Part shown: in pieces, positions 57,898 through 64,000 of the stretch | Numbering within the stretch: position 1 is the stretch's first letter | How the letters are laid out: each line of letters opens with the position of its first letter | DNA from: Candidatus Thiodictyon syntrophicum | GTDB taxonomy: Bacteria; Pseudomonadota; Gammaproteobacteria; Chromatiales; Chromatiaceae | Direction: 5' to 3' | Assembly (NCBI RefSeq): GCF_002813775.1 | Contig: NZ_CP020370.1 | Coordinates: 6,773,297 to 6,837,296 of the forward strand | DNA: 64,000 bases | The notes under the pieces: generated by a model | What the model saw: only the letters and a program-made list of their open reading frames with translations | Databases searched by the model: none | Told to the model about the DNA's origin: nothing | Position numbers and translations under genes: made by a program

Positions 57898-59878
57898 CCC
57901 GATCGACGCCCGGCCCGAGCGCTACCAGACCCTCGCGGTTACCCTGACGGCGGCGGCCGCGTATCTGCCGCTCGCCCCCCATCTGGCGTGGCAGGTGTCG
58001 GTCTTCTGCGCGCTGATGCTTGGATTGCGGCTCGCGGCGCTGCGCTGGCCGGCCGCCACCCCGGGCACTTGGTCCCTATTGGCCTTGACGTTGGTCGGGG
58101 TGCTGAACTGTGTGCTCATCAACCACAGCCTGGTGGGCAAGGTCGGCGGCACCGCCCTGTTGGTTACCATGCTGGCGGTGAAGCTCCTGGAACTGCGCGA
58201 CCGGCGTGACCACCGCATCGTGTCAATCGTGCTGGGTCTGCTGGTCGTGGTGCAGTTCCTGTTCGGGCAGGGGATCGGACTGACGCTCTTTTTGGGCCTG
58301 GTGGCGATCATGATCGTCGCCCTCCTGGTCGACCTCAACGGCGGTTTGGGGACCTCGCCGCTGCGTCGGACCGCGCGGGTCACAGTACAGGTCGTACTCC
58401 AGGCGGCGCCTCTGACACTGGTGCTGTTCCTGCTCTTTCCGCGCCTGAGCACGCCACTATGGAGCCTGGGTTTTGAGCGCGACCGGGCGACCATGGGGAT
58501 GAGCGAAACCATGGAGCCTGGTTCAGTCAGTGAGCTGGTGGTCAATGGCGAGCTGGCGTTTCGCGCCCGCTTCCAGCAACCCCCGCCTGCCCCGGCACGG
58601 CTCTACTGGCGCGGCCTGGTGTTGTGGGAGGTTGACGATCGCCGCTGGTCAGCAGGGCGTGATCCACGCTATCCAAAAGGTGTCCCAGAACTGGCCCTGG
58701 CGGAGGATCTGATCGACTACGAGGTGGTGCTGGAGCCGTCCCAACGGCGCTGGCTGTTCGTCCTGGACCTACCCCTGGAATACCCGGCCGATACCATTCT
58801 GGGTCCCGCCTTTGCGTTGACTGCGACGACGGCACTGACCACCGCCAAGCGCTATGGTGCACGCTCAGCACTGCGCTACCGGACCCCGGACCCACCCGCG
58901 GGCGAGCGGCGTTACGCGCTGCGGTTACCGCCCTCCGTCAGCGGGCGCGAACGGGCGCTGGTGGCGGAGTGGGCGCGCAGCGCCCGTTCGGATTGGGACC
59001 TGGTGCAGTCCGGACTTGCCTACTTTGCGCGCGAGGATTTCCACTACACCCTGGTGCCGCCAAGGCTCGGGGCCAACACCTGGGATGAGTTTCTGTTTGA
59101 GACCCGCAGCGGCTTCTGCGAGCACTACGCCGGCAGCTTCGCACTCCTGATGCGCATCGCCGGGGTGCCGTCGCGGGTCGTGCTGGGGTATCTGGGCGGA
59201 GAACCCAATCGCATCGGCGGCTACCACATGATCTGGCAGTCCGACGCCCACGCCTGGGTGGAGGTCGCCATTGAGGGGCGCGGCTGGGTGCGAGTAGACC
59301 CGACGAGCGCGGTTGCGCCGTCGCGGATCGATAATCAGAGCGCCTCCCGATTACTCGGGGCCGCCGCCCCGCTGCGCTTCCAGATCGATCCGCTGGGGGC
59401 CTTCGGCCGAAGTATCCGGCAACTGCGTAACCTGGCCGATAGTCTGGATGCGGTCTGGCAGGAGACGGTGCTGGACTTCTCGGGCGAACGTCAGGACCAG
59501 ATCCTCGAGCAGTTGGGACTGCGCGACTACGGCCAGTTCGCCCTGGCGGCTATCATGGTCTCCACCGGCTCATTGGTGATGGGCCTGGTCCTGTTCGCAC
59601 TCATGCGACAGGCGCAGCCGATAGACCAGGCCACGCGCGACTATTGCCGTTTTTGCGATCGGTTAGCGGGGATCGGCCTGAGGAGAGCGACGAGCGAAGG
59701 CCCGCGGGACTTCGGACGCCGCGTGGTCGCTGCCCGGCCGGATCTCGCGGCCCAGGTGGGGCGTATTCTGTCGCTGTATGTCAGCGGGCGCTATATGGCA
59801 AAGCGCGGCAACCGGGATCAGGAGCGCCTTGCGCAAGAGGTCCGGCGCTTCCGCCCTCGGCGGCTTCGGGCATCTTAG
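57878..59878 (+). CDS. TgpA-like membrane transglutaminase (DUF3488 + transglutaminase core)
   Basis: 666 aa. About six membrane helices in residues 20-195 (DUF3488), then a periplasmic domain with the papain-like triad: Cys near 413 in RSGFCEHYAGSFALLMRIAGVPSR, His in DAHAWVEV, Asp in RVDPTSAV; a further helix at about 548-575 and a DUF4129-like cytoplasmic tail. TgpA is essential in Pseudomonas aeruginosa, with an unknown envelope substrate. Ends 17 bp from the convergent mnmE. Confidence 0.9.
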   Translation: MGKRKPNPIDARPERYQTLAVTLTAAAAYLPLAPHLAWQVSVFCALMLGLRLAALRWPAATPGTWSLLALTLVGVLNCVLINHSLVGKVGGTALLVTMLAVKLLELRDRRDHRIVSIVLGLLVVVQFLFGQGIGLTLFLGLVAIMIVALLVDLNGGLGTSPLRRTARVTVQVVLQAAPLTLVLFLLFPRLSTPLWSLGFERDRATMGMSETMEPGSVSELVVNGELAFRARFQQPPPAPARLYWRGLVLWEVDDRRWSAGRDPRYPKGVPELALAEDLIDYEVVLEPSQRRWLFVLDLPLEYPADTILGPAFALTATTALTTAKRYGARSALRYRTPDPPAGERRYALRLPPSVSGRERALVAEWARSARSDWDLVQSGLAYFAREDFHYTLVPPRLGANTWDEFLFETRSGFCEHYAGSFALLMRIAGVPSRVVLGYLGGEPNRIGGYHMIWQSDAHAWVEVAIEGRGWVRVDPTSAVAPSRIDNQSASRLLGAAAPLRFQIDPLGAFGRSIRQLRNLADSLDAVWQETVLDFSGERQDQILEQLGLRDYGQFALAAIMVSTGSLVMGLVLFALMRQAQPIDQATRDYCRFCDRLAGIGLRRATSEGPRDFGRRVVAARPDLAAQVGRILSLYVSGRYMAKRGNRDQERLAQEVRRFRPRRLRAS

Positions 59879-59895
59879 AAAGAACAGTCGCAATG

Positions 59896-61233
59896 CTACT
59901 TGCCGATGCAGAAGCTGGAAAAGATGCGCTCGAGCAGGTCGTCTGGTGTGACCTCACCGGTGATCTCCCCGCAGGCTCGCTGCGCCTCGAGCAATTCCAG
60001 GGCAACGACCTCAACTCCAATGCCGCTGTCCAATGCGTGGGCGGCACGTTGTATAGCGTCCAGACCACGCCGCAAGGCATCCAGATGCCGGCGGCGAGCG
60101 ACGAATGCACCTTCGCCGATCCCCTCGACCCCGGCCTTTGACTTCACATGTTGCCGCAATTCGGCGAGGCCGCGTCCGGTCAGGGCCGAGAGGGGTATAA
60201 CGGGCAGCTCATTCGGGAGAGGCGAATCATCGTCGGGCGGCACCAGATCGATCTTATTGCGTATGAGTGTTACCGGGATCGCCGGGGGGAGCGCGGACAG
60301 TTCATTTGGTTCAAGTCCCAGTCTGGTATCGTAGACCCAGAGGATCAGGTCCGCGTGCTCGAGTTGTCTACAGGCGCGCCGCACACCTTCGAGTTCTACC
60401 GGCTCCGTGGTCTCCCGGATACCCGCGGTATCGATGAGCTTAACGGGCAGCCCATCGATCTGCATGTCGCACCGCAGCAGATCCCGCGTGGTGCCGGGCA
60501 CCGGGGTGACGATGGCGGCATCGTATTGCAATAAGGCGTTGAGCAGGCTCGACTTGCCGGAATTGGGCCGGCCCGCGATGACGACGGTCAGGCCGTCGCG
60601 GATACGCTCCCCCTGATGGGCTTCGGTCAGAATTATGCGTGCGCCGGCTAGCAGTTCGGTCAGATCGAGGCGGATCTTTGCCCGAGAGTGAGGATCGATC
60701 TCGTCCTCGGGAAAGTCGAGTGTTGCTTCGAGATAGGTCCGCAGGTGGATCAGTTGATCGACCAGGCAACGGATGCGTGTTGAGAAGGCCCCTTGGAGGC
60801 TGCGGATCGACAACCGCGCCGTCAGCGCAGTCGCGCTTTCGATAAGGTCGGCAATGGCCTCGGCCTGAATCAGGTCGAGTTTGCCGTTGAGATAGGCGCG
60901 TTGGGTGAATTCTCCTGGGCGTGCCAGGCGTGCACCGAGCTCAAGACAGCGGCTCAGTAACAGGTCCAGGACAATAGGTCCGCCATGGCCTTGGAGTTCA
61001 AGGCTATCCTCACCCGTAAAGGAGGCAGGTCCGCGGTAAAAAATGGCCAGGCCTTGATCGATCGGCTGTCCCTTGGTATCGCGAAAGGAGTATAGGCAAG
61101 CATGGCGGGCCTTGGGCAGTCGCCCGAGCACGCCTCGAGAAATTTTTTTTGCCCCCGGTCCACTGACGCGAATCACACCGATGCCGCCCACGCCGGGGGG
61201 CGTGGCGATAGCGGCAATGGTGTCAGCGCCCAC
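59896..61233 (-). CDS. mnmE: tRNA modification GTPase MnmE
   Basis: 445 aa. N-terminal TIAAIATPPGVGGIGVIRVSG fold, a central helical domain containing the Ras-like GTPase (AGRPNSGKSSLLNAL, GTTRDLL, DTAGIRET, RNKIDL) and the C-terminal FCIGK with the catalytic Cys. Partner of MnmG in U34 modification. It lies 30 bp after yidC in the standard order. Confidence 0.96.
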   Translation of the reverse strand: MGADTIAAIATPPGVGGIGVIRVSGPGAKKISRGVLGRLPKARHACLYSFRDTKGQPIDQGLAIFYRGPASFTGEDSLELQGHGGPIVLDLLLSRCLELGARLARPGEFTQRAYLNGKLDLIQAEAIADLIESATALTARLSIRSLQGAFSTRIRCLVDQLIHLRTYLEATLDFPEDEIDPHSRAKIRLDLTELLAGARIILTEAHQGERIRDGLTVVIAGRPNSGKSSLLNALLQYDAAIVTPVPGTTRDLLRCDMQIDGLPVKLIDTAGIRETTEPVELEGVRRACRQLEHADLILWVYDTRLGLEPNELSALPPAIPVTLIRNKIDLVPPDDDSPLPNELPVIPLSALTGRGLAELRQHVKSKAGVEGIGEGAFVARRRHLDALRRGLDAIQRAAHALDSGIGVEVVALELLEAQRACGEITGEVTPDDLLERIFSSFCIGK

Positions 61234-61263
61234 GCCCTGTTCCCAGCCAACCAGGATCGTCGA

Positions 61264-62961
61264 TCACCGCTTGCGTTTGGCCGTTTCCTTTTCAAGATTC
61301 CGGGTAATGTGCCACTGTTGCGCAATGGACAGGACGTTGTTCACAGTCCAGTACAGCACCAGACCCGACGGGAAGAACGCGAAAAACACCGTGAAGATGA
61401 ACGGCAAGCTCATCATGATCTTCGCTTGCATCGGGTCCGGCGGTGCCGGGTTGAGCTTCGACTGCACGAACATCGAAATGCCCATGATCAGGGGCAGTAC
61501 GTAGTAGGGATCGGGCGCGGACAGGTTATCGATCCACAGGATAAAGGGCGCCTGACGCAACTCGACACTTTCCAGCAATACCCAATACAGGGCGATAAAA
61601 ACAGGAATCTGCACAACGATCGGCAGACAACCACCGAGCGGATTGATCTTTTCGGTCTTGTACAGTTCCATCATGGCCTGATTCAAACGCTCCTTGTCGT
61701 CCCCATACCGATCCTTCAGTGCCGCCATCCGCGGAGTCAACTGGCGCATGTTCGCCATGGACTTATAGCTGGTCTCGGACAACTTGTAGAAGGCGAGCTT
61801 GATCAGGATCGTCAGCACGATGATCGACCACCCCCAGTTCCCGACCACGCCGTAGATCTGATCCAAGAGCCAGTGAATCGGTTGGGCGATAACGGTCAAC
61901 CAGCCGTAGTCGACGGTGAGTCCCAGGCCGGGGGCGATCTTGTCGAGCGTGTCGGGCAGTTTCGGTCCGAGAAACAGCTGATTCGGGAAGGACTGAGTGG
62001 CACCGGGTGCGATCGTCACAGCGGGCGAAAACTGCCCGATGACATAACGATTCCCATCCAGAACATTGGTGTAAAAGCTCTCTTCCACCCCGCGTGGCGG
62101 GATCCAGGCAGCCAGGAAATAATGCTGAATCATCGCGATCCAGCCGTCACTGACCTGACCGTAGAGCTTTTGCCCCTGTGCGTCCTTACTATCCTTGAAA
62201 TTGGCAAAGGGGACCTTCTTGTACTTGTCTATCGGACTGTAATAAACACCGCCAGTGTAGGTACTGATAAAACGTGACGCGTTTGGGTCCTGATATTCAG
62301 TCCGCTGCAGTTGCGTATATTCCCGTGCCACCAACGGTTTAGCCGTCGTGTTCTCAACCTCCTGGCTGGTCTCAACCAGATAACTGCCCCGCTTGAAAAG
62401 CAGGCTCTTGCGAACCTTGATGCCCGCGTCGTTGGTCCAGGTCAACTCGACCGGTAACGTCGACTGATCGGCCCCGAGCCGATAGTGCCGGGACGCACTG
62501 GAAAAAATTGCATCATAGCCAGGCAGCGCATCGGCGCTGGTACCGATCGGAATCAGGCCCGACTCCGCAACAAAAAAATTCGGCGGTTCAGGCTTCAGAA
62601 GACGAACCTTGTCCGCCTGGTCCTCGGGGGACACCGGATAATCGAGAAGCCACGCACTAGTGACAGAGCCGCCGCGCAGCGAGATCTCGGCGCGCAACAC
62701 GTCCGTTTCGACGGTAATCACCTGTCCCCCGGTCGGGCCAGCCTGAGCCCCCAGGGATGGGACGCCGATCCGGCCGGTTGCGGAATCTGCCGGCACGACT
62801 GGGACCTGAGGGGCAGCTGCCCCGGTCGGCGTCGTCTGGGACTCGGACAGTGTGACGGCGGGGCCCTTGCTGATCTGCCCGGTATCATGCACCCATGCCT
62901 GATAGATGAGCAGCAAGACGGCGGCCAGCGAGACGATAAGGACCAGGCGGAGGTTTTCCAT
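61264..62961 (-). CDS. yidC: Membrane protein insertase YidC
   Basis: 565 aa, the gammaproteobacterial form: N-terminal helix (LRLVLIVSLAAVLLLIYQAW), a large periplasmic beta domain (about 60-340) and five C-terminal helices with the conserved hydrophilic groove Arg region. Inserts small membrane proteins such as AtpE and helps SecYEG. It follows yidD by 5 bp. Confidence 0.97.
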   Translation of the reverse strand: MENLRLVLIVSLAAVLLLIYQAWVHDTGQISKGPAVTLSESQTTPTGAAAPQVPVVPADSATGRIGVPSLGAQAGPTGGQVITVETDVLRAEISLRGGSVTSAWLLDYPVSPEDQADKVRLLKPEPPNFFVAESGLIPIGTSADALPGYDAIFSSASRHYRLGADQSTLPVELTWTNDAGIKVRKSLLFKRGSYLVETSQEVENTTAKPLVAREYTQLQRTEYQDPNASRFISTYTGGVYYSPIDKYKKVPFANFKDSKDAQGQKLYGQVSDGWIAMIQHYFLAAWIPPRGVEESFYTNVLDGNRYVIGQFSPAVTIAPGATQSFPNQLFLGPKLPDTLDKIAPGLGLTVDYGWLTVIAQPIHWLLDQIYGVVGNWGWSIIVLTILIKLAFYKLSETSYKSMANMRQLTPRMAALKDRYGDDKERLNQAMMELYKTEKINPLGGCLPIVVQIPVFIALYWVLLESVELRQAPFILWIDNLSAPDPYYVLPLIMGISMFVQSKLNPAPPDPMQAKIMMSLPFIFTVFFAFFPSGLVLYWTVNNVLSIAQQWHITRNLEKETAKRKR

Positions 62962-62966
62962 TGGAA

Positions 62967-63188
62967 TTACTGCTTTTTAGGTGGAACCGGGTCAAGCCCG
63001 CCGGGATGCCAGGGATGGCATCTGGAGAGGCGGCGCACTCCCAGATAGAGTCCCTTGAAAATACCGTGGCGCTCAATGGCCCCAATCGTGTAGTGGGAGC
63101 AGGTCGGGTAGAACCGGCAATGCGGGCCGATCAGTGGGCTGATCACCACCTGATAGAATTTAATCAGTAGAATCAAGAGTCGACCCAT
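62967..63188 (-). CDS. yidD: Membrane protein insertion efficiency factor
   Basis: 73 aa from the ATG at 63186-63188. [27 protein letters not shown] and [14 protein letters not shown] are YidD signatures, with the conserved Cys residues. Amphipathic helix at the N-terminus for membrane attachment. Its start overlaps the rnpA 3' end by 16 bp. Confidence 0.95.
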   Translation of the reverse strand: MGRLLILLIKFYQVVISPLIGPHCRFYPTCSHYTIGAIERHGIFKGLYLGVRRLSRCHPWHPGGLDPVPPKKQ

Positions 63189-63589
63189 ATTTTGCCTAAC
63201 ACCTTCTGCCACGCTCGGTCCAAACCTGAAAACAGCTCCGGATTCGTGAGCTGCTTCGCCTTCGGCGCGCACAGCATCACGACGTCAACCGCGGGCAGTC
63301 GCTGCGCGCGAGCGCGAAAGCTCTCGCGGGCGATTCGCTTCAATTTGTTGCGATCGACCGCTCGGGAACAACACCGCTTTGAAATTGCGAGCCCAAGTCG
63401 CGCCCGTCCCAGCCCATTGGCCCTGGCAACGACCAGGAACCCACCCCCGTCGAAGCGCTGTGGCTTAGCGAAGACGCGCTTGAACTGCCCGGCGTCACCC
63501 ATCCGTGACAATTTTTCAAAGCGGTGGTTGCGCGTTGCGGACTCGGCTGGGATGGCCGACTTTTCCGCCGAAGGCGTGCCGACCGGCAC
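63173..63589 (-). CDS. rnpA: RNase P protein component
   Basis: 138 aa from a GTG, the only reasonable upstream start; the first about 20 residues are poorly conserved. Core motifs [19 protein letters not shown] and the RNR-type [19 protein letters not shown]. It binds the RNase P RNA and processes tRNA 5' ends. It starts 5 bp after the rpmH stop. Confidence 0.93.
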   Translation of the reverse strand: MPVGTPSAEKSAIPAESATRNHRFEKLSRMGDAGQFKRVFAKPQRFDGGGFLVVARANGLGRARLGLAISKRCCSRAVDRNKLKRIARESFRARAQRLPAVDVVMLCAPKAKQLTNPELFSGLDRAWQKVLGKIWVDS

Positions 63590-63594
63590 GGGCC

Positions 63595-63729
63595 TCAGGG
63601 GGCTAAACGTACACGCCCCTTCGCACGGCGGGCGCTGAGGACCTTGCGGCCGTTGCGTGTGGCGCTACGTGCGCGGAATCCGTGGGTGCGGGCGCGCTTG
63701 ATGCGGCTCGGTTGAAAGGTGCGTTTCAT
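63595..63729 (-). CDS. rpmH: 50S ribosomal protein L34
   Basis: 44 aa: [18 protein letters not shown], then [20 protein letters not shown], ending VRLAP. Nearly all Arg/Lys, as in L34 (46 aa in E. coli). First gene of the rpmH-rnpA-yidD-yidC-mnmE string. Transcribed from a consensus-like promoter 60-90 bases upstream. Confidence 0.97.
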   Translation of the reverse strand: MKRTFQPSRIKRARTHGFRARSATRNGRKVLSARRAKGRVRLAP

Positions 63730-63755
63730 GACGAGAGTCTCTGCAAGAGGCTAGG

Positions 63756-63775
63756 CGACGTCCTCGCAGACGTCG
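63756..63775 (-). promoter_or_regulatory. Hairpin in the rpmH leader
   Basis: gacgtc-ctcgca-gacgtc (63757-63774), extendable by one pair each side, located between the promoter and the rpmH start. It could influence the leader of this ribosomal-protein message, but no known attenuator type is recognised. Confidence 0.35.
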
Positions 63776-63790
63776 GGAAAAAGACGTAGG

Positions 63791-63819
63791 AACATAATCG
63801 GTTTGCTCGGCCGTGTCAA
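63791..63819 (-). promoter_or_regulatory. Sigma-70 promoter of rpmH
   Basis: Minus strand TTGACA (63814-63819), 17-base spacer, TATGTT (63791-63796). Initiation near 63784 would leave a leader of about 55 bases. Confidence 0.75.
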
Positions 63820-63851
63820 CGACATTAGCGCCTTCTCAGTGGTGCGAGCGT

Positions 63852-63860
63852 TGTGGATAA
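63852..63860 (+). promoter_or_regulatory. Perfect DnaA box (rpmH-dnaA interval)
   Basis: tgtggataa, the exact complement of the consensus TTATCCACA. Together with rpmH to the left it indicates that the replication origin and dnaA lie just beyond the right edge. Confidence 0.8.
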
Positions 63861-64000
63861 CTCCGGAACGGGGCGCTAGACTGGGCCATGCCGCTCGCTC
63901 AGTTCGGGCCGCCAGGCTGCCCGTAGTGATCGCTGGTCGGCCCTGCGCGGCGACCGTGTCGAGGGTAATATTAGGTTCAAAGTAGTCACTGGGGGAAGGT

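Overview
The window reads as the chromosome of a GC-rich gammaproteobacterium, most likely a purple sulfur bacterium or relative (Chromatiales-like). The basis is the rsmG-parA-parB-atpIBEFHAGDC order, the mnmE-yidC-yidD-rnpA-rpmH string running into a DnaA box at the right edge (the oriC neighbourhood), an IPTL-CTERM surface protein, and many short palindromic repeats. The species cannot be fixed from the sequence alone.

Left third (1-18,500): a cell-surface polysaccharide locus. It holds a glycosyltransferase cut by the window edge, a nucleotide-sugar 4,6-dehydratase and an RmlD-like reductase; a methyltransferase and two GT4-type glycosyltransferases; an ABC-2 polysaccharide exporter (Wzm/Wzt) cotranscribed with a parvulin foldase and a beta-propeller/coiled-coil protein; an unknown secreted 572-aa protein and a lipoprotein; an epimerase/reductase, a TPR-SPINDLY O-GlcNAc-transferase-like protein and WecB. 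GlmS and GlmU at 21-25 kb make UDP-GlcNAc, which could feed WecB, the dehydratase and the OGT-like enzyme.

Middle (18.5-32 kb): a DUF1631 protein, glmS, glmU, a decayed MazEF-type toxin-antitoxin module with a palindromic repeat inside the antitoxin, an NnrS protein, a low-GC restriction-modification island (C protein, ScaI-like endonuclease, SPPY-type methyltransferase) with matching control boxes, and uvrA.

Right half (32-64 kb): the complete F1Fo ATP synthase operon with a good sigma-70 promoter, parB, parA and rsmG. The usual mnmG-rsmG adjacency is broken by about 12 kb of accessory DNA: a sulfatase gene split by a 1,385-bp ISKra4-like element with perfect 9-bp target duplications, lipoprotein and TacAT-type toxin-antitoxin genes, a Ycf46-like AAA ATPase, a 983-aa IPTL-CTERM surface protein and a methyltransferase. 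A moxR-DUF58-transglutaminase operon separates mnmG from mnmE. The window ends in mnmE, yidC, yidD, rnpA, rpmH and a DnaA box.

The observations I consider most worth checking are the IS-split sulfatase (reconstructed exactly in frame), the decayed MazEF module, the C-box/near-leaderless methyltransferase promoter, an amber codon at position 3 of atpI, and a possible polysaccharide chain-length ruler next to Wzm/Wzt.
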